Below, piece by piece: positions 25,560-34,240 of a stretch of 64,000 nt of DNA. Location of the stretch: assembly GCF_004341235.1 (NCBI RefSeq), contig NZ_SLUP01000004.1, positions 124,001 through 188,000 on the forward strand, read 5' to 3'. Both the position numbers and the translations under genes were made by a program. The notes under the pieces were generated by a model. The model saw nothing but the letters and a program-made list of their open reading frames with translations. It made no database searches and had not been told where the DNA came from. Position 1 is the first letter of the stretch, and each line of letters opens with the position of its first letter. Source of the DNA: Mariniflexile fucanivorans (GTDB taxonomy: Bacteria > Bacteroidota > Bacteroidia > Flavobacteriales > Flavobacteriaceae).

Positions 25560-25890
25560 AAACCAAGCAGAATTATTAGACGATGCCATGATGCTTCTTG
25601 AAAAGAAGAGAAGAATGCAACATGAAGCCTTAAGAACTCAATTCTATGAAACCTCCGAAACTTTCAGACCCATAAACATATTCAACCAAACAGTAAAAGA
25701 TTTTAGAGAATCACCCGAAGGAAAAACCAATCTTTTTGAAACCATCTTAAGTATTTCAGGAGGCTATTTTTCAAAAAAATTACTTATTGGGAAATCAAAT
25801 TCTTGGGTAAAAAATCTTTTGGGTTATGCATTACAATATACCGTAACCAATTTTATTTCAAAAAAGGTTCATACAGATACAGAAGAATAA
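25546..25890 (+). CDS. Conserved hypothetical protein of the YtxH-holin cluster
   Basis: 114 residues, mostly charged helices with a moderately hydrophobic centre (FETILSISGGYFSKKLLIGK). No family is recognised. The 14-base overlap with the holin-X-like gene and the shared strand show that it belongs to the same operon. It could be a soluble or peripheral partner of the two membrane proteins before it. Confidence 0.65.
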   Translation: MKNSKNQAELLDDAMMLLEKKRRMQHEALRTQFYETSETFRPINIFNQTVKDFRESPEGKTNLFETILSISGGYFSKKLLIGKSNSWVKNLLGYALQYTVTNFISKKVHTDTEE

Positions 25891-25926
25891 TAACAAAGTG
25901 AAGATTAAATAATTAAAACTAAAAAA

Positions 25927-26589
25927 ATGAAAAGATTAAAAATAACATTAGGAATACTTGCTGCATCTACAATGCTTGTGGCATGTAACGATAGCCAAAA
26001 AGATATGGCAGAGAAAAAAGTAGATAATTATGAATTTTATATAGATTCTGTTAGTCGTGAAGCAGCCAATGATGCCGCTGAGAACTGGGAAGCTATTGAA
26101 AAACATTATCAAGAAATGAAAACAGATGTAGACAATTCCATTATGTCTGTTAAAGAGAATTCAGAATTACAAAAAGAAGTTGATGAAGCGACCTTAAAAT
26201 ATGAGAAGTTTAAAGCTGAAGTAGTAGCAGAACATGAAAGAATGGAAGCTGAAAATTCAAAAATGATGATTCGTAAATCGCTTTTAGGAAACGAATATAC
26301 AGGTGGCGATATGCAGTTCGCATGGATTAACAAAGATAATATTTTAGGTGTTTACCAAAATTTTGTTGATACCGTTGAAAAAAACAAAGACTCCTATTCT
26401 CGTGAAGATTGGGATGAAATTAAATTAATTTATGAAGCGATTGACACTAGAAAAAATACCGTTGAAAAAGAAGGTTTAAGTAGTGCCGACAATATGAAAA
26501 TTGCTGCTTTAAAATTAAAGTTTGCACCTATGTATACCGTTAACAGAATGGGTGCCAAATCGGATGAAAATGCCGATGCTAAAAAATAA
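25927..26589 (+). CDS. Helical lipoprotein of unknown function
   Basis: A 220-residue lipoprotein; signal peptide with Cys20 in LVAC. The mature protein is rich in charged coiled-coil-like helices (about residues 60-120, ELQKEVDEATLKYEKFKAEV) and a tryptophan-containing second half. It looks like a periplasm-facing helical stalk. I do not recognise the family with certainty. It lies between the YtxH group and the PA2169-type gene. Confidence 0.7.
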   Translation: MKRLKITLGILAASTMLVACNDSQKDMAEKKVDNYEFYIDSVSREAANDAAENWEAIEKHYQEMKTDVDNSIMSVKENSELQKEVDEATLKYEKFKAEVVAEHERMEAENSKMMIRKSLLGNEYTGGDMQFAWINKDNILGVYQNFVDTVEKNKDSYSREDWDEIKLIYEAIDTRKNTVEKEGLSSADNMKIAALKLKFAPMYTVNRMGAKSDENADAKK

Positions 26590-26635
26590 CTAGTAGTATA
26601 GTTTAAAATAAGAAAAGAAAAAGAAAAATTTTAAT

Positions 26636-26696
26636 AACGGGTACTTAATGGTTAGAGGGTTTTAAAACAATATTTCTAACTAGTATACTGCCCGTT
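26636..26696 (+). promoter_or_regulatory. Large stem-loop before the PA2169-type gene
   Basis: Outer pair AACGGG (26636-26641) with CCCGTT (26691-26696), middle pair TACT/AGTA, inner pair GTTAGA (26651-26656) with TCTAAC (26675-26680). It could end transcription from upstream or process the transcript. There is no long T-run on the + strand. Confidence 0.45.
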
Positions 26697-26718
26697 TTAA
26701 AACAATAAAAAAGGAATT

Positions 26719-27174
26719 ATGGAAATTACAAAAGCAAATAAAGAAACTGTAGATATATTACAGGAATTGCTTCAGAAAAATTACGATGCTGAAGCGGGCT
26801 ATAAACAAATAATGCAAAAAGCTGAGAATAACCTTTTAAAGAATTGGTTACAAGCAAAAGCGAAACAAAGAGGTCAATTTACAAACGAGTTAGATGGTAT
26901 AATACGTAATCTAAATGCAACACCAGTAACCGATGGTTCACTATTAGGTTCTGCACATAGAGCTTGGATTGATGTAAAAACCACTTTAAGCACTAATACA
27001 GATGAAGCTATTTTAGAAGAATGTATTAGAGGCGAAAAAGCCAGTGTAGATGAGTATGAGAAACAACTTGAAAAAGTTAGCAGTTTTTCAGATGTGAATA
27101 ACTTAGTCTATAACCAAATGGTTAGCATCAAAACGGCTTTAAACACCGTAAAGAGACTTGAAGATATTGCATAG
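26719..27174 (+). CDS. PA2169 family four-helix-bundle protein (DUF2383)
   Basis: 151 residues forming a ferritin-like four-helix pattern. The conserved pieces are LQELLQKNYDAEAGYKQIMQ, LGSAHRAWIDVKTTL and ILEECIRGEKASVDEYEKQL. Glu and Asp residues lie where a metal site could be, but the family's activity is not established. Members are often found with Dps, CsbD and small envelope proteins, as here. Confidence 0.88.
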   Translation: MEITKANKETVDILQELLQKNYDAEAGYKQIMQKAENNLLKNWLQAKAKQRGQFTNELDGIIRNLNATPVTDGSLLGSAHRAWIDVKTTLSTNTDEAILEECIRGEKASVDEYEKQLEKVSSFSDVNNLVYNQMVSIKTALNTVKRLEDIA

Positions 27175-27220
27175 TAATATCTATTAACGAAGTATTAATT
27201 AACTTATAAAATATAAAAAA

Positions 27221-27397
27221 ATGAAAAAATTAGTATATACATTTTTACTATTGGCTACGGTAGGAATTATTTCTACAAGCTGTAGAGAGAAAAAAACGGC
27301 AGGAGAAAAAGTTGAAGATGGTGTGGAAGAAGTTGGAGATGGTATTGAAGATGCAGCAGATGATGTTTCTGATGAAGTTGAAGATGCTGTAGATTAA
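27221..27397 (+). CDS. Small acidic lipoprotein
   Basis: A 58-residue protein: signal peptide with Cys21 in STSC, then a strongly acidic repeat-like tail (EKVEDGVEEVGDGIEDAADD and on). The tail repeats V/I-E-D/E-G/A units and may form an amphipathic helix. It is the last gene of the stress block and is followed by a strong terminator. No function is known. Confidence 0.72.
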   Translation: MKKLVYTFLLLATVGIISTSCREKKTAGEKVEDGVEEVGDGIEDAADDVSDEVEDAVD

Positions 27398-27418
27398 TTT
27401 TAGATAGCTTACAAACAA

Positions 27419-27453
27419 AAAAAGACTGTTTTAATAAAAAACAGTCTTTTTTT
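27419..27453. terminator. Bidirectional terminator at the end of the stress block
   Basis: Stem AAAAGACTGTT (27420-27430) and AACAGTCTTTT (27440-27450) flanked by A and T runs, between the small lipoprotein gene and the convergent aspartate aminotransferase gene. Confidence 0.88.
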
Positions 27454-27479
27454 ATAATATAAATTTTAAAAGATGTATT

Positions 27480-28664
27480 TTAACTTACCACCTCTTTAAT
27501 ACGCTTCATAGCTTCAATAATTTGTTCTTGTGAAGCAGCATAAGAAATCCTGATACAATCAGGGTTTCCAAATGATTCTCCATCAACCGTAGCTACTAAA
27601 GCTTCAGCTAATAAAAACAAAGAAAAATCGGAAGCATTATTAATTTTTTGTCCTTTTAAAGTTTTTCCAAAGAAATAAGAAATATTTGGGAATACATAAA
27701 AAGCACCTTCAGGAACGTTAGTTTTAAAACCTTCAATCTCGTTCAGCAGTCCTAAAATTAAATCGCGACGTACTTTAAACTCATCAATCATATATTGTAC
27801 ACGACTTGGCGATTCATTTAAAGCCGTAATAGTAGCCCGTTGTGCAATACAGTTGGCACCACTAGTAATTTGTCCTTGCATTTTGTTGCAAGCGCGAGCA
27901 ATTTTTTCAGGAGCACCAATGTATCCAATACGCCATCCCGTCATCGCAAATGCTTTTGATACACCGTTTACGGTAATGGTTCTATCGTACATATCGTCAA
28001 ACTGAGCCATACTAGCATGACCGCCAACATAATTTATGTGTTCGTAAATTTCATCTGAAACCACGTATATGTTTGGGTGTTTAACCAAAACATCAGCTAA
28101 ACCACGCAATTCATCTTTGCTATAAATAGATCCACTTGGGTTACAAGGCGAGCTAAACCAAATCATTTTAGTTTTTGGTGTAATAGCAGCTTCTAACTGT
28201 GCCGGTGTCATTTTAAAATCGGTATCAATGGTTGTTTTAACTTCAACAGGAATACCATCGTTAAGTTTTACTAAATCGGCATAACTAACCCAGTAAGGAC
28301 ACGGCATAATAACTTCATCACCTTTATTGGTCATAACCGCAGCAATATTAGCTAGAGATTGTTTTGCACCCGTAGAAACTACAATTTGGTTTGGAGTGTA
28401 TGTTAAGCCGTTATCACGTTTAAATTTAGTGATGATGGCTTTTTTTAAATCGCCATACCCATCTACTGGCGAATACGAATTGTAATTATCATTAATGGCT
28501 TGAATAGCAGCATCTTTAATAAAGTCTGGGGTGTTAAAATCTGGCTCACCTAGGCTTAAACCTATAATATCTTTGCCTTCTTCTTTTAACTCTCTTGCTT
28601 TTGCAGCCATTGCTAAAGTAGCAGACTGCGCCATGTTTAAAATTCTATCGGATAGTAATTGCAT
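27480..28664 (-). CDS. Aspartate aminotransferase, class I/II PLP enzyme
   Basis: A 394-residue cytoplasmic aminotransferase of the fold type I, subgroup Igamma (thermophile-type AspC). Key parts are LSLGEPDFNTPDFIKDAA near the N-terminus, FSSPCNPSGSIYSKDEL, the PLP lysine motif NGVSKAFAMTGWRIGY and the Arg in IRISYAAS. It interconverts aspartate and oxaloacetate using 2-oxoglutarate; broader amino-acid use is possible. It lies 21 bases downstream of the desaturase gene on the same strand. Confidence 0.93.
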   Translation of the reverse strand: MQLLSDRILNMAQSATLAMAAKARELKEEGKDIIGLSLGEPDFNTPDFIKDAAIQAINDNYNSYSPVDGYGDLKKAIITKFKRDNGLTYTPNQIVVSTGAKQSLANIAAVMTNKGDEVIMPCPYWVSYADLVKLNDGIPVEVKTTIDTDFKMTPAQLEAAITPKTKMIWFSSPCNPSGSIYSKDELRGLADVLVKHPNIYVVSDEIYEHINYVGGHASMAQFDDMYDRTITVNGVSKAFAMTGWRIGYIGAPEKIARACNKMQGQITSGANCIAQRATITALNESPSRVQYMIDEFKVRRDLILGLLNEIEGFKTNVPEGAFYVFPNISYFFGKTLKGQKINNASDFSLFLLAEALVATVDGESFGNPDCIRISYAASQEQIIEAMKRIKEVVS

Positions 28665-28685
28665 TTAAAATATAATAATAATTGG

Positions 28686-29786
28686 TTAGACGTGTAAAGC
28701 GGGTTTCATGCCCATTTCCTTTAAATGCTTGAAATGCGCGATAATGGCTTTACGGGTAGTTTTATATTCGTGGTATGGTAAATTAAATTCTTTAGCGGTT
28801 TCCTTAACTATTTTTGAAATTTTAGTATAATGCACATGGCTAATATGTGGAAAAATATGATGCTCTACTTGGTGATTCAATCCGCCTGTAAACCAATTTA
28901 TAATACGACTTTTGGCACCAAAATTTACCGTGGTATTTAGTTGGTGAATGGCCCATGTGTTTTTCATAGTACCATCGGCTTCTGGTAAAGGCATTTCAGC
29001 ATCTTCCATAACGTGTGCTAATTGAAATACCACACTTAAAATTAAACCTGCGGTGTAATGCATTAACAAAAAGCCTATTAAAATTTTCCACCAAGCAATT
29101 TCTAGAACAAGCATAGGAAGTACAATCCAAATAGCTATGTAAATAATTTTAGAGATCACTAATTTGCTCCAATTCCAAACAGGGTTAGGGAATTTACCGT
29201 ATGATAATTTACGTTTCATGTAGCGTTTCATTTGTAGAAAATCGGTGGTAATGGCCCAATTAATGGTTAACAATCCATAAAGTAAAACAGAATAATAATG
29301 TTGAAATTTATGATGCCAATGCCATTCTGTGTGTTCTGTGAAACGTAAAATGCGTCCAGCCTCTAAATCTTCATCCATACCATGAATATTGGTGTAAGTA
29401 TGGTGTAATACATTATGTTGCACCTGCCAATTGTAAACGTTTCCTGCAAGAATGTAAATGCTGCTTCCCATTAAACGGTTCACCCATTCTTTATTAGAAA
29501 ACGAGCCGTGGTTTCCATCGTGCATCACATTCATGCCAACGCCTGCCATACCTATTCCCATCACGATGGTCAATAATAATTGCGCCCATCCGGGAATGCT
29601 TAATGTTAAAAGTAAAAAATAAGGCGTCAAAAACATAGAGAACATTACAATGGTTTTTACCCATAATTTCCAGTTTCCTGTTCTTTTAATGTTGTTATCT
29701 TTAAAGTAATCGTTAACGCGTTTATTTAGAGTTCTAAAGAACTTTGCCGAGTCTGTTCTTGAGAATGAAAGGGTTTGTTTTGTCAT
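28686..29786 (-). CDS. Membrane fatty acid desaturase
   Basis: A 366-residue di-iron desaturase in the acyl-lipid/acyl-CoA family. The three histidine boxes are MHDGNHGSF (HxxxH type), HNVLHHTYTN (HxxHH) and HQVEHHIFPH (QxxHH type). Four or so membrane helices lie around them (for example TIVMFSMFLTPYFLLLTLSI). It introduces double bonds into membrane fatty acids and so should tune membrane fluidity. The substrate and position of desaturation are not readable. It diverges from rsmG. Confidence 0.92.
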   Translation of the reverse strand: MTKQTLSFSRTDSAKFFRTLNKRVNDYFKDNNIKRTGNWKLWVKTIVMFSMFLTPYFLLLTLSIPGWAQLLLTIVMGIGMAGVGMNVMHDGNHGSFSNKEWVNRLMGSSIYILAGNVYNWQVQHNVLHHTYTNIHGMDEDLEAGRILRFTEHTEWHWHHKFQHYYSVLLYGLLTINWAITTDFLQMKRYMKRKLSYGKFPNPVWNWSKLVISKIIYIAIWIVLPMLVLEIAWWKILIGFLLMHYTAGLILSVVFQLAHVMEDAEMPLPEADGTMKNTWAIHQLNTTVNFGAKSRIINWFTGGLNHQVEHHIFPHISHVHYTKISKIVKETAKEFNLPYHEYKTTRKAIIAHFKHLKEMGMKPALHV

Positions 29787-29837
29787 GCTATTAATTTAAT
29801 GTTTGTAAATAATTAGTTGGCTTTATTAAATACGCTG

Positions 29838-29845
29838 CAAAGATA
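29838..29845 (-). promoter_or_regulatory. -7 box upstream of the desaturase
   Basis: TATCTTTG on the minus strand fits TAnnTTTG, about 50 bases before the start codon. A TTG at the correct -33 distance is not clear. Confidence 0.4.
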
Positions 29846-29876
29846 GGTATAAACCAACTTAAGTAATAACGTTTTT

Positions 29877-29910
29877 TTGTAAAAAAATGTACTTAAAAAG
29901 CATATTTTTG
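29877..29910 (+). promoter_or_regulatory. Promoter of rsmG
   Basis: TTG (29877-29879), 23 bases, then TATTTTTG (29903-29910), which fits TAnnTTTG. The start codon is 18 bases downstream. Confidence 0.5.
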
Positions 29911-29927
29911 TTGAAAATTTAACAAGA

Positions 29928-30557
29928 ATGGACCTGATATTAAAATATTTTACAAATCTTACCGAAGACCAAATAAGTAAATTCCAGCAATTGGAAGCAC
30001 TTTATCAAGATTGGAATTTGAAAATAAATGTGGTATCCCGAAAAGATATTGATGAACTTTATTTAAGACATGTTTTACATTCTTTAGGCATTGCCAAAGT
30101 TGTTGAATTTAAAGATGGCAGTAAAATTTTAGATGTTGGTACCGGTGGTGGTTTTCCTGGTATTCCCTTAGCTATATTGTACCCAAACTGTTCGTTTCAT
30201 TTGGTTGATAGTATTGCTAAAAAACTAAAAGTGGTAGATGAAGTTGTAGAAGGATTGGGTTTAACTAATGTAAAAACAACCCACAGCCGTGTTGAAGAAA
30301 TTAATGATACGTTCGATTTTATTGTAAGCAGAGCCGTAGCCATTATGCCAACTTTTACACATTGGGTAAAAGGGAAAATTGCTAAAGAGCAAAAAAACGA
30401 CCTTAAAAATGGTATTTTATATTTGAAAGGTGGCGATTTAACCGAGGAACTTCAAGATTACAAAACAGCAACTATTTATAATTTAAGCGATTTTTATTCA
30501 GAAGAATTTTATGAAACTAAAAAAGTAGTCCATTTACCTTTGAAATATAGAGGTTGA
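29928..30557 (+). CDS. rsmG: 16S rRNA (guanine527-N7)-methyltransferase
   Basis: RsmG methylates G527 (E. coli numbering) of 16S rRNA. The 209 residues show the family opening (LEALYQDWNLKINVVSRKDI and LYLRHVLHSLGI), the SAM motif ILDVGTGGGFPGIPLAIL and the VSRAVA motif. Its length is normal. It converges on the TPR gene with a 7-base gap. Confidence 0.96.
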   Translation: MDLILKYFTNLTEDQISKFQQLEALYQDWNLKINVVSRKDIDELYLRHVLHSLGIAKVVEFKDGSKILDVGTGGGFPGIPLAILYPNCSFHLVDSIAKKLKVVDEVVEGLGLTNVKTTHSRVEEINDTFDFIVSRAVAIMPTFTHWVKGKIAKEQKNDLKNGILYLKGGDLTEELQDYKTATIYNLSDFYSEEFYETKKVVHLPLKYRG

Positions 30558-30564
30558 ATTTGAA

Positions 30565-31524
30565 TTATAGTTCGGATAATTTTTTAAAATTTTCACTAAA
30601 TAAATAATATTGATTTTGAAACCAATACGTGTTTTTATAATCATCGATAGATTCTGCATTTCCTTCAGGTGATATTATACCTTTTGCTTTCTGGAAATAT
30701 AATTTAGAGTTATTTATATCATTCATTTTATAATAGGTTAGGGCTAATCCTAAAAGAGCATCAAAATCTAAAGAATCAAAACGTAAAGCGTTATTATAAT
30801 CTAAAACAGCTTCATTATATTTTCCTAATAATAAAAAGGAAGTTCCTCTATAAAAAGAAGCGAAACTATTGTTTTCATTTAGCTTTAGAGCAATTGAAAG
30901 GTCTAAGTTTGCTTTTTCATAGTAATTGATGCTTAAATAAAAAGCACCTCTATTGTAATAGGAATCTGAACTTGGATCTGCCAAAATAGCAAGTGAATAA
31001 TCATTTAAAGCCGAAGGGTATTTTTCTAAAGCATTATACGCTGCAGCCCTTAATAAATATGTTTTGGGTTGTGCGGGTACTGCATTTATAACTAAAGTAA
31101 AATCTTTAATTGCTTCTTCAAAATTACCTAAATCGAATTTTACGCATCCAAGACTGTAAAGTGCATCAATAAAATTAGGGTCCAGTTTATAAGCATTTTC
31201 ATAATCTTCTTGAGCACCTATAAAATTTTTTAAACTATAACGTGAATTTCCTCTGTTGTAATAAGTGTCGGCATCTGGTTGCGAAACAATTATTTTAGAA
31301 TAATCTACTATGGCGCCAGAATAATCGCCTAAATCATTTTTAGCAAGGCCTCTGTAAAAATAGGCGTCCAAATTGTTAGGTTCTAACTCTATAATTTGCG
31401 TGTAAAGTTCTATTTTTTCATTTAAATCGGTTGCTTTATTGGCTTGCCTAAAAAATTTATTGACTTGTGCAAAAACAGTAGTGTTTAAAGCTAATAATAC
31501 AATGATAATAATATGTTTTTTCAT
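30565..31524 (-). CDS. Exported tetratricopeptide repeat protein
   Basis: A 319-residue protein with a signal peptide (residues 1-19, cleaved after VFA) and about eight 34-residue TPR units. Typical repeats read LDAYFYRGLAKNDLGDYSGA and FIDALYSLGCVKFDLGNFEE. TPR arrays bind other proteins, so it is probably a periplasmic scaffold. The partner is unknown. The gene stands alone. Confidence 0.88.
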   Translation of the reverse strand: MKKHIIIIVLLALNTTVFAQVNKFFRQANKATDLNEKIELYTQIIELEPNNLDAYFYRGLAKNDLGDYSGAIVDYSKIIVSQPDADTYYNRGNSRYSLKNFIGAQEDYENAYKLDPNFIDALYSLGCVKFDLGNFEEAIKDFTLVINAVPAQPKTYLLRAAAYNALEKYPSALNDYSLAILADPSSDSYYNRGAFYLSINYYEKANLDLSIALKLNENNSFASFYRGTSFLLLGKYNEAVLDYNNALRFDSLDFDALLGLALTYYKMNDINNSKLYFQKAKGIISPEGNAESIDDYKNTYWFQNQYYLFSENFKKLSEL

Positions 31525-31689
31525 ATGAGAATTTTATTGTTATTAGTGAATACATGTTGTTACTTATTAGTCAATTCCGTTTAGAATGAAATGTCAACAT
31601 GTTCAATCCATAATAGGTATTCATCAAATAATATGCCTTATTATGGTTTTAACACTAATGAAAGATAATTAAATTTTCCAAAAAAAAAA

Positions 31690-31715
31690 TAAACCCAACA
31701 AATTTGTTGGGTCTA
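31690..31715 (-). terminator. Terminator after pruA
   Basis: Perfect 20-base palindrome ACCCAACAAATTTGTTGGGT (31693-31712), followed on the minus strand by a T-rich run, 24 bases past the pruA stop. Confidence 0.85.
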
Positions 31716-31735
31716 TTAGCTAAAAATACATTTTT

Positions 31736-33364
31736 CTATTCTCCCAAAAACGGATACCTATAATTGGTTGGTGTTACAAAAGTTTCTTTTATTAATCTTG
31801 TGGATACCCAACGCAATAAGTTTTGTGGACTTCCTGCTTTATCATTCGTTCCAGAAGCACGCGCACCACCAAAAGGTTGCTGCCCAACAACGGCACCAGT
31901 ACATTTATCGTTAATGTAGAAGTTTCCAGCACAATTTTGTAATGCTGTTGTTGCTTGCGTAATGGCATATCTATCGGTTGCTAAAATAGCTCCTGTTAAT
32001 GCATACTCACTTGTGCTATCCACTAATTTCAAGGTGTCTGCATAGGCATCATCTTCATAAACGTAAATAGTAATTACCGGCCCAAATAGCTCGGTGTGCA
32101 TGGTAGTATAGTTCGGATTTGTTGTTACAATAACCGTAGGTTCTATAAAATAGCCTTTGCTTTTATCGTAGTTACCACCTGCAATAATTTCAGCATCGGC
32201 ATCTTTTTTGGCAGCATCAATATATTTTGCCAATTTATCGAAAGAACCTTCATGAATAACAGCAGTTATAAAGTTACCCATATCTTCTGGTGAACCCATT
32301 TTAAAAGATTTTACATCTTCTAGAATGAAATTTTTCACCTCTGCCCAAAGACTTTTAGGAATGTAAGCACGCGATGCTGCACTACATTTTTGACCTTGAT
32401 ATTCAAAAGCACCACGAACAATAGCAGTTGATACTTGTTTTGGTATGGCAGTATTGTGAGCCATTATAAAATCTTTTCCGCCAGTTTCCCCAACAATTCT
32501 TGGGTAGGTTTTGTAATTGTGTATGTTGTTGCCAATTTGTTTCCAAAGTTCTTTAAAAACAAAGGTAGAACCTGTAAAATGTAAACCAGAAAAATCTGGA
32601 CTTGATAACACCGTTTCAGAAATCATAACAGGATCACCAAAAACGACATTAATAACACCTGGAGGCACACCGGCTTCTTCAAAAATATCCATGATTATTT
32701 TGGCTGAATATACTTGGCTATCGCTCGGTTTCCAAACTACAACATTCCCCATTAACGCCATACATGCAGGTAAATTTCCAGCAATGGCAGTAAAATTAAA
32801 AGGCGTCACCGCATAAGTGAATCCTTCTAAGGGTCTGTATTCAACTCGGTTCCAAGCATCACTGGTGCTTTTTGGTTGCTCACTGTAAATTTCAGTCATG
32901 TATTGTACATTAAAACGTAAAAAATCTACAAGCTCACAAGCAGCATCAATTTCAGCTTGAAATATGTTTTTTGATTGCGCTATCATGGTAGCGGCATTAA
33001 TTTTATATCGGTACGGGCCGGCAACCAATTCGGCTGCTTTTAAAAAAATGGCAGCGCGTTGTTCCCAAGGCATTAAAGACCATGTTTTTCTTGCTTCTAA
33101 AGCAGTTGCAATAGCTTCGTCTACATGTTTTTTTTTAGCTAAATGATAAGTACCCACAATGTGTTTATGATCGTGTGGAGGCGACATGGTTTTGGTGTTT
33201 TCTGTTGTTACATACTGTCCGTTTATATATAAAGGTACGTCTACTTTGCTTGCGTACATGTCTTTATAAGCTTTTAAAACAGCGTCGCGTTCAGGTGTTC
33301 CTGGTGCGTAACTCTTAACAGGTTCGTTAATAGCAATTGGTACATTAAAAAAACCTTTTCCCAT
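31736..33364 (-). CDS. pruA: L-glutamate gamma-semialdehyde dehydrogenase
   Basis: This enzyme oxidises 1-pyrroline-5-carboxylate (as glutamate semialdehyde) to glutamate, the second step of proline breakdown. The 542 residues carry the aldehyde dehydrogenase core: FNFTAIAGNLPACMALMGNV, the catalytic Glu in VGETGGKDF, and the catalytic Cys in EYQGQKCSAASRAY. The ending VGQQPFGGARASGTNDKAGS matches the PruA subfamily. The proline dehydrogenase partner is not in this window. Confidence 0.96.
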   Translation of the reverse strand: MGKGFFNVPIAINEPVKSYAPGTPERDAVLKAYKDMYASKVDVPLYINGQYVTTENTKTMSPPHDHKHIVGTYHLAKKKHVDEAIATALEARKTWSLMPWEQRAAIFLKAAELVAGPYRYKINAATMIAQSKNIFQAEIDAACELVDFLRFNVQYMTEIYSEQPKSTSDAWNRVEYRPLEGFTYAVTPFNFTAIAGNLPACMALMGNVVVWKPSDSQVYSAKIIMDIFEEAGVPPGVINVVFGDPVMISETVLSSPDFSGLHFTGSTFVFKELWKQIGNNIHNYKTYPRIVGETGGKDFIMAHNTAIPKQVSTAIVRGAFEYQGQKCSAASRAYIPKSLWAEVKNFILEDVKSFKMGSPEDMGNFITAVIHEGSFDKLAKYIDAAKKDADAEIIAGGNYDKSKGYFIEPTVIVTTNPNYTTMHTELFGPVITIYVYEDDAYADTLKLVDSTSEYALTGAILATDRYAITQATTALQNCAGNFYINDKCTGAVVGQQPFGGARASGTNDKAGSPQNLLRWVSTRLIKETFVTPTNYRYPFLGE

Positions 33365-33514
33365 GATTTGTTTGTTTTTGTTATTGAATTATCAGTAAAT
33401 TAGTCACAAATTTACGAATTTTCAAATGATTTATTGGGGTGATTCGTTCTTAAAAACGCGTTAAAATTTATTTATTTTTTGTAAGTTGCTAATCTGTTTT
33501 CAGACTATAGTTTT

Positions 33515-34240
33515 ATGTGTACAGTAACCATTTTTCCAAAAGGAGGCAATGATTTTGTGATAACCTCCAATAGAGACGAGGCTCCTAATAGAATTTCGCT
33601 TCTGCCTGATATTTATATAAATGAAGGTGTTAACCTTTTATTTCCGATGGATAAACTATCAGGTGGTACTTGGATTGGTTTAAGTGAAAAAAATAGAGTG
33701 ATTTGTATTTTGAATGGTGCATTTAATACTCATGAACGTAAAGAAGCTTACAGAAAAAGTAGAGGCATCATTGTTTTGGATTTTTTGACTTCGGAAAATA
33801 TTTTAACGACTATTGAAACCTGTAATTTAGTTAATATAGAACCATTTACCATGGTGATTGTTGATTGGGATAATGCTTTGAAATTTTACGAGTTGGTTTG
33901 GGATGGTACTAAAAAACACGTTGAAGAATTACCTTTAGAACCAAAAATATGGTCGTCTACTTCTTTATATACTGCGGAAATGAAGCAAGAACGCCAACAA
34001 TGGTTTGAAGCTTTTAAAGATGAAAACAACTTAAATGCCCAAACGCTATTCAAGTTTCATAAAACAACAGGGGCAGAAAACAAAGATTATGGAGTTGTTA
34101 TGAACCGCGGATTTGTAAAAACAACCAGTATCACTCAAATCGAGAAATTTAGTGAATCGCTTGAAATGTATCATGAAAATCTTCAAAATAGAAACATTTC
34201 AAGTAAAACCTTCCCGCTTTCTGCAACGGTAAATGGTTAA
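33515..34240 (+). CDS. NRDE family protein (TANGO2-like)
   Basis: A 241-residue protein with the family signature SNRDEAPNR near residue 20 and an N-terminal Cys2 directly after Met (MCTVTIF). Further landmarks are LSGGTWIGLSEKNRVICILN and NAF-like NGAFNT. NRDE proteins may belong to the Ntn-hydrolase fold, with Cys2 as nucleophile, but their substrates are not established. Its end overlaps the next gene by 8 bases, so the two are co-translated. Confidence 0.9.
   Translation: MCTVTIFPKGGNDFVITSNRDEAPNRISLLPDIYINEGVNLLFPMDKLSGGTWIGLSEKNRVICILNGAFNTHERKEAYRKSRGIIVLDFLTSENILTTIETCNLVNIEPFTMVIVDWDNALKFYELVWDGTKKHVEELPLEPKIWSSTSLYTAEMKQERQQWFEAFKDENNLNAQTLFKFHKTTGAENKDYGVVMNRGFVKTTSITQIEKFSESLEMYHENLQNRNISSKTFPLSATVNG

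Noticed and set aside
32517-32816. Open frames antisense to pruA
   Set aside because: They lie fully within pruA, whose aldehyde dehydrogenase motifs are unambiguous.
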